Shown piece by piece: positions 25,671-34,777 of a DNA stretch of 64,000 nucleotides. A program made the translations under genes and the position numbers. Under the pieces are notes generated by a model that saw only the letters and a program-made list of their open reading frames with translations, had not been told where the DNA came from and made no database searches. This DNA is from Sphingomonas glaciei (lineage in GTDB: Bacteria; Pseudomonadota; Alphaproteobacteria; Sphingomonadales; Sphingomonadaceae), in assembly GCF_023380025.1 (NCBI RefSeq), contig NZ_CP097253.1, forward strand, positions 2,816,163 to 2,880,162, read 5' to 3'. The first letter of the stretch is position 1. Every line of letters starts with the position of its first letter.

Positions 25671-26414
25671 GTGACCACCATCCTCTCCACCTCCAGCTGG
25701 GACGCGGCCGACTATGCCCGCGTCGGCGGGTTCGTCCCCGCGCTCGGCGCCGCCGCGCTCGACCTGCTCGCGCCGCAACCCGGCGAGACAATCCTCGATG
25801 TCGGCTGCGGTGACGGCACGCTGACGCTGCGGATCAAGGAAGCCGGCGCCGAAGTGGTTGGGATCGACAACAGCCTGTCGATGATCGGCGCGGCCAAGGC
25901 CAAGGGCCTCGACGCCCGGCTGATGGACGCCGCCGACCTCAAGTTCTCCGAGGCGTTCGACGCGGCTTTCTCGAACGCCACCCTGCACTGGGTGCTGGAC
26001 AAGCAGCGCGCCGCCCGTGCGATCTGGTTCGCGCTCAAGCCCGGCGGCCGCTTCGTCGGCGAGATGGGCGGCGACGGCAATCTCGCCGCGCTTCGCCGCC
26101 ACCTCGATGACGAGCTGGTGACACGCGGCTTCGGCCCGCCGACCTATGCCGCCAACTGGTACCCGACCCCGCAGGAGTTCGCCGAACTGTACGAAGGCGT
26201 CGGCTTCCGCGACGTCGATGCCGAGCTGATCGAGCGCCCGACCGAGCTTGAGCATGGCGTCGAAGGCTGGGTCCTCGCCTTCCGCAAGGGCTGGCTCGAC
26301 CGGGCCGAGGTTCCCGAGGACCAGCGCCCCGCCATCGCCGCCGCCGTCGCCCGCCGCCACGGCAGCAATACCGCCGACTACATCCGCCTTCGCTTCACCA
26401 TGAGAAAGCCCTGA
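25671..26414 (+). CDS. Class I SAM-dependent methyltransferase (Tam-like)
   Basis: A 247-residue Rossmann methyltransferase of the trans-aconitate 2-methyltransferase/methyltransf_11 type; substrate unknown. Motif I is [26 protein letters not shown] (about 40-65, acidic residue at the end of strand 2), [16 protein letters not shown] is motif IV, and [13 protein letters not shown] motif V. The GTG start lies 28 nt after gcvH, and its stop shares one base with the gcvPA start. It is therefore embedded in the glycine cleavage operon, an uncommon position. It might connect C1 flux to methylation, but that is inference. Confidence 0.85.
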   Translation: MTTILSTSSWDAADYARVGGFVPALGAAALDLLAPQPGETILDVGCGDGTLTLRIKEAGAEVVGIDNSLSMIGAAKAKGLDARLMDAADLKFSEAFDAAFSNATLHWVLDKQRAARAIWFALKPGGRFVGEMGGDGNLAALRRHLDDELVTRGFGPPTYAANWYPTPQEFAELYEGVGFRDVDAELIERPTELEHGVEGWVLAFRKGWLDRAEVPEDQRPAIAAAVARRHGSNTADYIRLRFTMRKP

Positions 26415-27775
26415 TGCGCTATCTTCCCCTTTCCGACACCGATCGCACCGACATGCTTGCCACCATCGGCGCCGGCAGCGTCGATGAACTGTTCCGCGAT
26501 GTGCCGGAGGAAGCCCGGCTCGACGGTCCGATCCGCGGCCTGCCGATGCATGCTTCCGAACTGTCGGTCGAACGCCAGCTGACCGCGCTGGCGCGCAAGA
26601 ACGTGCCCGCGTCGGACGCGCCCTTCTTCCTCGGCTGCGGAGCCTACAAGCATCATATCCCGGCCAGCGTCGACCATTTGATCCAGCGCGGCGAGTTCCT
26701 GACGGCCTACACGCCCTACCAGCCCGAAATCGCGCAGGGCACACTGCAGGTGCTGTTCGAATTCCAGAGCCAAGTCGCACGCCTGTACGGCTGCGAGGTG
26801 GCCAACGCCTCGATGTACGACGGCTCGACCGCGATGTGGGAAGCGATCGGAATGGCCGGGCGGATCACCCGCCGCAACCTCGCGATCATCCATGAGGGCG
26901 TGCACCCGCACTACGTCGCGGTCGCGCGGACGATGGCGAAGTTCACCGGCACCTCGCTGGCCGACCGCGCGCCGCAGCTCAGCGCCGACATGCAGATCGA
27001 TACGTTGCTGGCCGACATCGAGGCCAACAGCCCGAGCTGCGTCGTGGTGCAATATCCCGACATCCTCGGCCGGGTCACCGACCTCCAGCCGATCGCCGAC
27101 GCCGCCCACGCCAAGGGCGCGCTGCTGATCGCGGTGGTGACCGAGCCGGTCGCGCTCGGCCTGCTCAAGAGCCCGGGCGAGATGGGCGCCGACATCGTCG
27201 TAGGCGAAGGCCAGTCGATCGGCGTCGGCCTCAACTTCGGCGGCCCCTACGTCGGCCTGTTCGCCTGCCGCGAGAAACACATCCGCCAGATGCCGGGCCG
27301 GATCGCGGGCGAGACTATCGACGCCGACGGCAAGCGCGGCTTCGTGCTGACGCTCTCCACCCGCGAGCAGCACATCCGTCGCGAGAAGGCGACCAGCAAC
27401 ATATGCACCAACTCGGGGCTCTGCGCGCTGGCCTTCTCGATCCACATGACCCTGCTCGGTGAGAAGGGGCTGCGGCAATTGGCCGAGCTCAACCACGCCC
27501 GCGCCCGTGTCGCCGCCGACAAGCTCGCCGCCATCCCCGGCGTACGGCTGGTCAACGACCTGTTCTTCAACGAGTTCACCCTCGAGCTTTCGGTCGAGGC
27601 ACGGCCCGCCGTGCACCGAATGGTCGAGCGGGGCGTGCTCGGCGGAGTGTCGCTCGGGCGGCTCTACCCGGACGAAGCGCAGCTTGCGAACGGGCTGGTG
27701 GTGGCGGTCACCGAAACCGCGACGGACGAGGATATCGATGCGCTGGTCCAGGCGCTGACGGAGGCAGTCAAGTGA
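26414..27775 (+). CDS. gcvPA: Glycine dehydrogenase (aminomethyl-transferring) subunit 1
   Basis: The N-terminal half of P protein as a separate subunit, pairing with GcvPB to decarboxylate glycine. It has 453 residues. Conserved stretches are [57 protein letters not shown], and [25 protein letters not shown]. It carries no PLP lysine, as expected. The start shares one base with the methyltransferase stop, and its stop overlaps gcvPB (GTGA). Confidence 0.96.
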   Translation: MRYLPLSDTDRTDMLATIGAGSVDELFRDVPEEARLDGPIRGLPMHASELSVERQLTALARKNVPASDAPFFLGCGAYKHHIPASVDHLIQRGEFLTAYTPYQPEIAQGTLQVLFEFQSQVARLYGCEVANASMYDGSTAMWEAIGMAGRITRRNLAIIHEGVHPHYVAVARTMAKFTGTSLADRAPQLSADMQIDTLLADIEANSPSCVVVQYPDILGRVTDLQPIADAAHAKGALLIAVVTEPVALGLLKSPGEMGADIVVGEGQSIGVGLNFGGPYVGLFACREKHIRQMPGRIAGETIDADGKRGFVLTLSTREQHIRREKATSNICTNSGLCALAFSIHMTLLGEKGLRQLAELNHARARVAADKLAAIPGVRLVNDLFFNEFTLELSVEARPAVHRMVERGVLGGVSLGRLYPDEAQLANGLVVAVTETATDEDIDALVQALTEAVK

Positions 27776-29388
27776 CCATCAACCAGAGCGGCTGGAAGCC
27801 ATCGAGCCCGGTCCAGGGCGCTACCGACACCGGCACCGTGACTGGCAACCGCGCGCTGATGCTGGAAGAAGCGTTGATTTTCGAGATCGGCGACAGCGAC
27901 ACCACCGGCGTCGACATCGACGCTCCCGCGCAGCGCGACAGCGGCCTCGGCAACGTGCTCCGCTCCGCGCCCATCGGCCTGCCCGGCCTGACCGAGCCCG
28001 AGACGGTGCGCCACTACACCCGCCTCAGCCGCCAGAATTACGCCATCGACCTTGGCCTCTTCCCGCTCGGCTCTTGCACCATGAAGCATAACCCGCGCCT
28101 CAACGAGAAGATCGCGCGGCTGCCGGGCTTCGCCGACATCCACCCGCTCGCCCCGCGCGAGACAATCTCGGGCGCGCTCGAGCTGATCAACACGCTCGCC
28201 TTCTGGCTGATCGACCTAACCGGCATGCACGGCGTGGCGATGAGCCCCAAGGCCGGCGCGCACGGCGAATTGTGCGGCATTCTGTGCATCCGCGCCGCGC
28301 TCGAAGCCCGCGGCGATCCCCGTTCGGTCGTGCTGGTTCCAGAAAGCGCCCACGGCACCAACCCCGCGACCGCCGCCTTCGCCGGCTACAAGGTAGAGAA
28401 TATCCCGGCCAACGACGCCGGCCGGGTCGACCTGGACGCGCTCAAGACCCGGCTCGGACCCGACGTGGCGGCTGTGATGATCACCAACCCCAACACCTGC
28501 GGCCTGTTCGAGCCGGACATGAGGGCGATCAGCGACGCGGTCCACGCTGCGGGCGCATTCGTCTATTGCGACGGGGCAAACTTCAACGCCATCGTCGGCA
28601 AGGTGCGGCCGGGCGACCTCGGCATCGACGCGATGCACATCAACCTCCACAAGACTTTTTCGACCCCCCACGGCGGCGGCGGCCCGGGCTCGGGCCCGGT
28701 GGTCCTGTCGGAAGCGCTCTCGCCGTTCGGTCCGCTGCCCTACACCGCGAAGACTGCCGACGGCGTCGTTCATCTGGTCGAGGAAGAGCAGGCCGGGGCC
28801 TTCTCGGCCGAGCATTTCGGCGGCAAGCTACAGAGCTTCGGGCGGATGACCGCTTTCCATGGCCAGATGGGCATGTTCACCCGGGCGCTGGCGTACATCC
28901 TCAGCCACGGCGCCGACGGGCTGAAGCAGGTCGCCGAAGATGCGGTGCTCAACGCCAATTATATCCTGCGCAGCCTGGAAGACGTGCTCGACGCGCCCTT
29001 CGCCCATTCGGGGCCGTGCATGCACGAGGCGCTGTTCAGCGATAAGGGCTTTGCTGACGGCATCTCGACGCTTGATCTGGCCAAGGCGCTGATCGACGAG
29101 GGCTTCCACCCGATGACCATGTACTTCCCGCTGGTCGTCCACGGCGCGATGCTGATCGAGCCGACCGAGACCGAAAGCAAGGCGGCGCTCGACCAGTTCA
29201 TCACCGCGTTGCGCTCGGTTGCGGAACGTTGCCGGGCCGGGGACGACAGCCTCAAGAGTGCGCCGGTCTACGCCCCCCGCCGCCGCCTCGACGAGACGCT
29301 TGCGGCGCGCAAGCCGGTGGTCGCCTGGCGCGAACCGGTGCCGGCCGCCGCCGAGGCACCGACCCCGAGCGAGGTCGGCGACCGCTGA
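27772..29388 (+). CDS. gcvPB: Glycine dehydrogenase (aminomethyl-transferring) subunit 2
   Basis: PLP-binding half of the split P protein. It has 538 residues. The PLP lysine is Lys294 in [18 protein letters not shown]. Other marks are [14 protein letters not shown] near residue 95, [11 protein letters not shown], and [15 protein letters not shown] start at 27772 overlaps the gcvPA stop. The C-terminal 40 residues are Pro/Arg-rich and variable. Three short genes follow closely. Confidence 0.96.
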   Translation: MTINQSGWKPSSPVQGATDTGTVTGNRALMLEEALIFEIGDSDTTGVDIDAPAQRDSGLGNVLRSAPIGLPGLTEPETVRHYTRLSRQNYAIDLGLFPLGSCTMKHNPRLNEKIARLPGFADIHPLAPRETISGALELINTLAFWLIDLTGMHGVAMSPKAGAHGELCGILCIRAALEARGDPRSVVLVPESAHGTNPATAAFAGYKVENIPANDAGRVDLDALKTRLGPDVAAVMITNPNTCGLFEPDMRAISDAVHAAGAFVYCDGANFNAIVGKVRPGDLGIDAMHINLHKTFSTPHGGGGPGSGPVVLSEALSPFGPLPYTAKTADGVVHLVEEEQAGAFSAEHFGGKLQSFGRMTAFHGQMGMFTRALAYILSHGADGLKQVAEDAVLNANYILRSLEDVLDAPFAHSGPCMHEALFSDKGFADGISTLDLAKALIDEGFHPMTMYFPLVVHGAMLIEPTETESKAALDQFITALRSVAERCRAGDDSLKSAPVYAPRRRLDETLAARKPVVAWREPVPAAAEAPTPSEVGDR

Positions 29389-29414
29389 CCCCCGCCTGGG
29401 ACCCGAACGGCCTG

Positions 29415-29900
29415 GTGACCAACGTCGCCGGGCCGCTCCTCACCCTCGCGCTGGTGCTCGGCTGGCGGCTTCGGCGGAAGCATTCCGAGCGCCCGCTGCG
29501 GAGTCGGTTTCTGTGGCTCGCCCCACTGCTCTACCTGGCGGTGATTGCCTTCGTCCTGTCGCGCCATCCGCCGGGGAAGGGGGGCTTGGGGCTGCTTGGC
29601 GCCGGACTGTTGATCGGCGCGGCGGCGGGGTGGTGGCGCGGGCGGCTGTTCATCCTCCGCTTCGACGAGGCCAGCGGCGAGGTCCTCGTGCGCCGCTCGC
29701 GCTGGGCGGTGACGATGCTGGTCTCGCTGGTTGCCCTGCGCTTCCTCGCCAACTTGTGGATCGGTCCCGGCGCACCCGAGAGCGTTACTCTCAACCTCAC
29801 CGATTTCGCCTTTGGGGCGATCTTCGGCCTGATTGCCGTCACCCGGCTGGAGATCGCGTTGCGGGCCCGCGCCTTGCTGGCGGCCGCCCGGCGGGGCTAG
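29415..29900 (+). CDS. Membrane protein, CcdC/DUF1453-like
   Basis: A 161-residue inner-membrane protein with about five hydrophobic segments. The order (hydrophobic, RLRRKHSERPLRSRFLWLAP, hydrophobic, GAAAGWWRGRL, then FDEASGEVLVRRSRW) resembles DUF1453/CcdC-type proteins; identification is tentative. The start is uncertain: GTG 29415 lies 27 nt after gcvPB and is preferred, because earlier in-frame starts lie inside gcvPB. It may be the first of three genes co-transcribed with the gcv operon. Confidence 0.65.
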   Translation: MTNVAGPLLTLALVLGWRLRRKHSERPLRSRFLWLAPLLYLAVIAFVLSRHPPGKGGLGLLGAGLLIGAAAGWWRGRLFILRFDEASGEVLVRRSRWAVTMLVSLVALRFLANLWIGPGAPESVTLNLTDFAFGAIFGLIAVTRLEIALRARALLAAARRG

Positions 29901-29909
29901 GGCAGGGCG

Positions 29910-30371
29910 ATGTTCTGGCAAACCCTGTTCAGCTTCACCAATCTCGTCGCCCTGATCGGCTGGGTGTTGCTGCTGTTCGCCCCGCGCCGGCCACTGACCT
30001 ATTCGGCGATCCTCTACGCCGGTGTCGGGCTGCTCTGCCTGATCTACACCGTGCTGCTGGTCCTGCTGGTCGGCAAGGTCGTCGATCCGGGCGCAATCCC
30101 GGGCGCAGCGCCGTTCGACGTGTCGGACTATAGCATCGGCGGCATCCGCAAGCTGTTCATGACCGATGCCGGGGTCGTGGTCGGCTGGACCCATTACCTT
30201 GCCTTCGACCTGTTCGTCGGGCTGTGGATCAGCCGCGACGCCGACAACAAAGGTTTCTCCCGCTTGGCCCAGGCCCCGATCCTGGTGCTGACCTATCTTG
30301 CCGGACCGGTCGGCCTGTTCCTGTGGCTCGCCATCCGGGAGCGCCGCGCCCGCGCCGCCGCAAGGCCGTGA
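29910..30371 (+). CDS. ABA4-like family protein (DUF4281)
   Basis: A 153-residue membrane protein with four hydrophobic segments (about 9-25, 30-55, 95-110 and 122-142). GWTHYLAFDLFVGLWISRD and GPVGLFLWLAI are the family's conserved core. The plant homologue ABA4 acts in neoxanthin formation; bacterial members are of unknown function. The ATG lies 9 nt after the previous stop, and the stop overlaps the next start (GTGA). Confidence 0.82.
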   Translation: MFWQTLFSFTNLVALIGWVLLLFAPRRPLTYSAILYAGVGLLCLIYTVLLVLLVGKVVDPGAIPGAAPFDVSDYSIGGIRKLFMTDAGVVVGWTHYLAFDLFVGLWISRDADNKGFSRLAQAPILVLTYLAGPVGLFLWLAIRERRARAAARP

Positions 30372-30967
30372 AGCGATCGAGCCCCGCCGCGCTGCGCAAC
30401 CGCGAGCCGATCCGCGCGGTGCTGGAGGAATGGCTGCCACGCTCAGGCCTGGTGCTGGAGATCGCCGCCGGCACCGGTGAGCATGCCCTCCATTTCGCCG
30501 CGGCCTTTCCGGCGCTCAGCTGGCAGCCGAGCGACCCCGATCCCGAAGCACGCGCCTCGATCGACGCCTGGCGTGAGGAGGAAGGGAGCTCCAACCTGCT
30601 TCCCGCCGTCGATCTCGACGTTCTCGCAGCCGCCTGGCCGCTGGAGCGGGCCGACGCGATCCTCGCGGTCAATCTCGTCCACATCTCGCCGCCCGAGACG
30701 GGCGGTGCGCTGCTTGCGGGCGCGGCGCGGCTGCTGCCGGCCGGCGCACCGTTGGTCCTCTACGGGCCATGGCGGGTGAGGGGGGAGCCGCTGGCGCCCT
30801 CCAACCTTGCTTTCGATGCCGCGCTGAAAGAGCGCGACCCGGACTATGGCCTCCGCGACCTGTCCGATTTTGCGGACAAGGTACGCGGGGCGGGGTTCGC
30901 CTTTGCCGAGCGCCGGGCGATGCCGGCCAACAATCTCATGCTGCGCTTCGTTCGCCTCGCCGGCTGA
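30368..30967 (+). CDS. DUF938 protein, SAM methyltransferase-like
   Basis: A 199-residue cytoplasmic protein of the DUF938 family, a methyltransferase-like fold without assigned substrate. RNREPIRAVLEEWLP precedes the SAM-site motif VLEIAAGTGEHALHFAAAFP (about 26-45); WQPSDPDPEARASI and VNLVHISPPE follow. The GTG start overlaps the preceding stop. Its 3' end overlaps the convergent PAP2 gene by 32 nt. Along with the previous two genes it appears to extend the gcv transcription unit. Confidence 0.85.
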   Translation: MKRSSPAALRNREPIRAVLEEWLPRSGLVLEIAAGTGEHALHFAAAFPALSWQPSDPDPEARASIDAWREEEGSSNLLPAVDLDVLAAAWPLERADAILAVNLVHISPPETGGALLAGAARLLPAGAPLVLYGPWRVRGEPLAPSNLAFDAALKERDPDYGLRDLSDFADKVRGAGFAFAERRAMPANNLMLRFVRLAG

Positions 30968-31562
30968 GCCACCACCACCCCAGCAGTGCCGCCGCCGCGC
31001 CGAGGATCCAGCCGGCCAGGACATCGCTCGGCCAATGCACGCCCAGCAGCGGCCGGGTGGCGCCCATCGCCAGCGACGCGGTCACTGCCGTCGCCACCGC
31101 CGGGCGGCGCCAGCGTTCCGGCGCGACGAACAGGGCCAGCGCAAGAAAGGTCGCCATGCTGTTCGCGGCATGGCCGCTGGGGAAGCTCTGCGAGTGGACC
31201 ACCACCGGGTGGACCTCCAGGCTCGGCCGGGCCCGGTCGACCACGGCCTTGATGATCTCGACCCCGATCCGCGCGCCCAGCACGGCCACCAGCAATGCCG
31301 CTGCTCGCGCCCGCTGCCCCTGCCACCACAGCCACGAAGCGCCCGCCGCGGTCATGGTCAGCAGGGCATAGGCGCTGCCCAGATGTGTATAGAGGATGAG
31401 GATGCCGGCGGCCTGCGGATGCGCTTCCCGCCAAGGCCCCGCGGCGCGGATGGCGGCAAGGTCGAGCGGGTAGGTCGCCCCGCCGATCCACTCGAGCAGC
31501 AGGAACAGGGCGGTCGCCGCAGCAAGCAGCAGCGCCGGAAGGATGCGAATTCTCGGGATCAC
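30936..31562 (-). CDS. PAP2-family membrane phosphatase
   Basis: A 208-residue integral-membrane phosphatase of the lipid-phosphatase/undecaprenyl-diphosphatase-like type. The three motifs are present: KAVVDRARP (about 107-115), SFPSGHA (about 127-133), and TRPLLGVHWPSDVLAG (about 168-183), in which Thr replaces the usual Ser before Arg. About six membrane segments. The ATG at 31562 is in a sparse intergenic region shared with the PilZ gene. Substrate unknown; a role in undecaprenyl or phosphatidyl phosphate turnover is possible. Confidence 0.85.
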   Translation of the reverse strand: MIPRIRILPALLLAAATALFLLLEWIGGATYPLDLAAIRAAGPWREAHPQAAGILILYTHLGSAYALLTMTAAGASWLWWQGQRARAAALLVAVLGARIGVEIIKAVVDRARPSLEVHPVVVHSQSFPSGHAANSMATFLALALFVAPERWRRPAVATAVTASLAMGATRPLLGVHWPSDVLAGWILGAAAALLGWWWLSRRGERSAA

Positions 31563-31603
31563 GCTAAATCAAATTTTTACCCCCATGCCTTAGTTCCGAA
31601 AAG

Positions 31604-32017
31604 ATGGACGAAAGCAGCCCGGTACAGAATCGGCGTCAGCGCCGTGCCAATGTTCTCCTCACGGCCGTCATCGCGTCGGGGGAGCGGGCGCAGGACGTGA
31701 AATTGCGCAATCTTTCGGCTGATGGCGCCCTCGTCGAAGGCCCCAATCTCCCGATCGAGGGATCGGCCATCCGCTTTCGCAAGGGCGACCTCCAGGTCCC
31801 CGGCACAGTGGTATGGGTCGCGCAGAACCGCGCGGGCATCCACTTCGACGTGCCGTTGACGCCCGAAGCCCTGCTTCGCCACGTGCCGACCCCGCGCCCG
31901 CGCGTGATCCCCTCGTTCCGCCGCCCAGGCCTGGCCGCCAGGCCGATGACGTCGGTCGAGCGCAGCCTCGAAAAGGTATGGGGCGTTCCGATCGCTCGCG
32001 ATCCGCGGTCCGACTGA
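31604..32017 (+). CDS. Single PilZ-domain protein
   Basis: A 137-residue protein with one PilZ domain. QNRRQRRANVLLTAVI supplies the RxxxR-type motif and NLSADGALVEG the [D/N]xSxxG motif of c-di-GMP binding; VPGTVVWVAQNRAGIHFD completes the barrel. The C-terminal 45 residues are Pro/Arg-rich and extend beyond the domain. Probably a c-di-GMP effector, with target unknown. A two-domain PilZ gene faces it from 40 nt downstream on the other strand. Confidence 0.85.
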   Translation: MDESSPVQNRRQRRANVLLTAVIASGERAQDVKLRNLSADGALVEGPNLPIEGSAIRFRKGDLQVPGTVVWVAQNRAGIHFDVPLTPEALLRHVPTPRPRVIPSFRRPGLAARPMTSVERSLEKVWGVPIARDPRSD

Positions 32018-32057
32018 GATTTTTTCTAGGCTGGTCGGGTTCGCGTCTGACCAGTCC

Positions 32058-32687
32058 TCAGGCCGCGTTGCGCGCTCCGTTGCGAGACTTCAACCAGTCG
32101 ATCAGTTGCGGCAGCGGAAGCAGACGATTGAAGGTGATTCCCACGCAACCGTCGACGGTCCAGCGCACCACGCCCGGCTGCGGCGGCAGGCCCGGCAGGC
32201 TGACCACCACTTCGGCATTGCGGCCGAACAGGGCATCGGTCTCGATCTTGATCCCACCCTGGCTGATGTCGCACGCCCGGGCCCGGATCATGCTCGCGCC
32301 CTCGCGGATGGTGCAGAAGGAGGAGGTCTCGATCCGCGGCATGCGCGGGCGCGGGCCGTCCTCGCTCTGGCTCAGCATGGCGACCACATCGACCGGCGCG
32401 TCGAAGATCAGGCCCAGGTTGGGCGTGCGCACCCAGGCGACCTTGCCGCTCAGTGGCTGTCCGCACTTCAGTTCCACGGTCATCCGCTGGCCGAGCTTGA
32501 TGTTCTCGCTGTAGAGGCGAAGCATCGCGCCGCCCGCGGACAAGTTCCTTATCAGGCACAGTTCGCGGCGGTCGTCGATCACCATGGTGCCGACCCGGAA
32601 CAGCGTCAGATGGCGCTCGCCCTCGCGGCGATCGTCGGGCGCAGGCGCCCGCTCGCTGAGGGAATAGAGGGTCGTCTCAATGGGCAT
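32058..32687 (-). CDS. Two-domain PilZ protein
   Basis: A 209-residue protein with two PilZ-like domains. The first (about 17-110) has DDRREGERHLTLFRV and LIRNLSAGGAMLRLY; the second (about 122-205) has RIETSSFCTI and CDISQGGIKIETD. Both keep the NxSxxG-type motif, but the second RxxxR is poorly conserved (SMIRARACDIS only), so it may not bind c-di-GMP. ATG 32687 was chosen; a GTG at 32744 in frame gives 19 more residues. TATAAT lies 12 nt before the chosen ATG on the coding strand. Convergent with the single-domain PilZ gene. Confidence 0.82.
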   Translation of the reverse strand: MPIETTLYSLSERAPAPDDRREGERHLTLFRVGTMVIDDRRELCLIRNLSAGGAMLRLYSENIKLGQRMTVELKCGQPLSGKVAWVRTPNLGLIFDAPVDVVAMLSQSEDGPRPRMPRIETSSFCTIREGASMIRARACDISQGGIKIETDALFGRNAEVVVSLPGLPPQPGVVRWTVDGCVGITFNRLLPLPQLIDWLKSRNGARNAA

Positions 32688-32883
32688 CTCATCCACATTA
32701 TAGCTCCCGGACGACGTTACCGGTACGTCGCCGTCATTCCCCACAAATTGTTTCTAGGTCCCGGAAGTTACCAAGCGGTTGAACCGCCCCGATCGCGATC
32801 GAAAAATGGTCGCGGGGTCGATCGCTTGGCCGAAGCGCCGGACAGGTATATCCTCGGCCCACGCAGCCGATTGGAAAACGCAG

Positions 32884-33882
32884 ATGCACCTGGCTCTCAC
32901 CGCCGCCGCTCTCGCCCTTGCTCCCGGTCAGGCGCAACCTTCCACCTTCGGCCCGGCCGTCACCCGGCTGGAGGCGACCAACGCGCCGGCCGAACCCGCC
33001 CAAGCCGGCGCGGAGGTATTACAGCTCCAGCGCCTGCCCGACCTTCGGCTGACCGTCGAAATTGCGGTCGGGGCACAGGGGCCGTTCCGCTTCCTAGTTG
33101 ACACTGCCGCCGATCGCAGCGCGGTATCGCGCCAGCTGGCGACCAGGCTCAAGCTTCCGGCCGGGCGCGACGCGGTGCTGCACAGCGTCAGTGGCGCGAG
33201 CCGGGTCAACACCGCCTCGCTGCGCGGGATGCAGGTCGCTTCGCGCACCTTGCCCGACGTCACCGCCCCCCTGCTCGATGCCGACCATTTCGGCGCGGAC
33301 GGCATCCTCGGCACCGACGTGCTGCGTTCGGCGCTGGTGCGTTTCGACTTTCGCCAGCGTCAGCTGTCGATCACCCCGTCGACCCGCAACCGGTCGGGCG
33401 GAAGCGACGCCAACACTATCGTGGTCGAAGCGCGCCGCCGCTCGGGCCGATTGATCGTCACCGAAGCCGAACTCGACGGCCAGCGGCTGACGGTTGTGCT
33501 CGACACCGGCAGCGAAGTGTCGGTCGGCAATGCGGCGTTGCGCCGCGCGCTCGACCGCAAGGGACGCCTCAGCGGTGAGAAGCCGATCATCCTCGGCTCG
33601 GTCACCGGCTCGACCCTCCCGGCCAGCTACATGATGGCGCGGCGGCTCGACGTCGGCGGCGTGGTGCTGGAAGGCCTCGGGATCGCCTTTGCCGAAGCAC
33701 ACACCTTCAAGGCGATGGGGATCAGCGACCGCCCGGCGCTGCTGCTCGGGATGAACGCGCTGCACGCCTTCGACAGCCTGACCATCGACATGCCGGCCAG
33801 GAAACTGCGCTTCGTCATGCCCGCCCCCGCCGGCCGGGCAGGCCGCTTCGCCGAGAACCAGCAGCGCAAGCGCGGCACCTAG
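32884..33882 (+). CDS. Retropepsin-like aspartic protease, duplicated domain
   Basis: A 332-residue exported protein with two aspartyl-protease half-domains in one chain. The leader is HLALTAAALALAPGQAQ. The first half has RFLVDTAADRSAVS near residue 75 and GILGTDVLRS; the second has VVLDTGSEVSVGN near 205 and LLLGMNALHAFDSLTIDM. The active triad is DTA in the first and DTG in the second. Bacterial members of this type (gag-asp / SpoIVB-adjacent retropepsins) have unknown substrates. ATG 32884 was chosen at the leader; longer frames add no recognisable sequence. Confidence 0.8.
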   Translation: MHLALTAAALALAPGQAQPSTFGPAVTRLEATNAPAEPAQAGAEVLQLQRLPDLRLTVEIAVGAQGPFRFLVDTAADRSAVSRQLATRLKLPAGRDAVLHSVSGASRVNTASLRGMQVASRTLPDVTAPLLDADHFGADGILGTDVLRSALVRFDFRQRQLSITPSTRNRSGGSDANTIVVEARRRSGRLIVTEAELDGQRLTVVLDTGSEVSVGNAALRRALDRKGRLSGEKPIILGSVTGSTLPASYMMARRLDVGGVVLEGLGIAFAEAHTFKAMGISDRPALLLGMNALHAFDSLTIDMPARKLRFVMPAPAGRAGRFAENQQRKRGT

Positions 33883-33925
33883 ACAGACCGGGGCCGGCAA
33901 AAGGCGCCGTTTCGGAAGGGCGGGG

Positions 33926-34630
33926 ATGTCGCGACTACATAGTCATCGGGAACAGCATGCGACGGACCGCATCGGCTGGCTGCGCGCGGCCGTGCTCGGG
34001 GCCAACGACGGGATCGTCTCGACCGGGAGCCTGATCGTGGGTGTCGCCGCGTCCCAGCCGGACCAGGCCGCGATCCTCGTCGCCGGGGTGGCCTCCCTGT
34101 TCGCCGGGGCGATGTCGATGGCGGCGGGCGAATATGTCTCGGTCAGCTCGCAATCCGACACCGAGCGCGCCGATCTCGCGCGCGAGCGCACCGAACTGGC
34201 CGAACAGCCCGCTTCCGAACGCGAGGAATTGATCCGCATCTACGAGGGCCGGGGGGTCGAGCGCGGTACCGCCGAAGCGGTCGCCGACCAGATGATGGCA
34301 CGGGATGCGCTGGGGACCCACGCCCGCGACGAACTTGGGCTGTCGCACGTCTCCACCGCCCGCCCGCTGCAGGCCGCCGCGGCATCGGCGGCGACCTTCG
34401 TCGCCGGCAGCGCGGCGCCGCTGATCGTTGCCTGGCTGGCTCCTCTGTCGGCGCTGATCCCGGCGGTGGTGGCGACCTCGCTCCTGTGCCTCGCGATCCT
34501 CGGCGCCCTTGGCGCCACGGCCGGCGGAGCGGCGATCGGGCGGTCGGTGGTGCGGGTGACTTTCTGGGGCGCGGCGGCGATGGCCGTCACCTTCGGCATC
34601 GGACGGCTGTTCGGCGCAGCGGTCGGCTAA
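33926..34630 (+). CDS. VIT1/CCC1-family metal transporter
   Basis: A 234-residue inner-membrane protein that likely exports Fe or Mn. WLRAAVLGANDGIVSTGSLIVGVA (residues 13-36) is the family's first membrane helix with conserved Asp; AGAMSMAAGEYVSVSSQSDTE is the second signature; the cytoplasmic Glu-rich metal domain (about 75-120) has ERADLARERTELAEQPASEREELIRIY. Three more membrane helices end the protein. A lone gene between the retropepsin and tRNA-Lys. Confidence 0.9.
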   Translation: MSRLHSHREQHATDRIGWLRAAVLGANDGIVSTGSLIVGVAASQPDQAAILVAGVASLFAGAMSMAAGEYVSVSSQSDTERADLARERTELAEQPASEREELIRIYEGRGVERGTAEAVADQMMARDALGTHARDELGLSHVSTARPLQAAAASAATFVAGSAAPLIVAWLAPLSALIPAVVATSLLCLAILGALGATAGGAAIGRSVVRVTFWGAAAMAVTFGIGRLFGAAVG

Positions 34631-34661
34631 ATCGCGCCGCGCAGGTTTATGCTCAGGAAGG

Positions 34662-34737
<76 letters not shown>

Positions 34738-34748
34738 ACGCGAGGGCG

Positions 34749-34777
34749 CACCTAGGGCTTCGCGCGCCGCTTGCCAA
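34749..34777 (-). promoter_or_regulatory. Candidate promoter of tRNA-Lys
   Basis: On the minus strand TTGGCA (34777-34772) is followed after 17 nt by TAGGTG (34754-34749), placing the start about 5-7 nt before the tRNA. The TAG of the -10 is also the folK stop codon. Confidence 0.55.
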
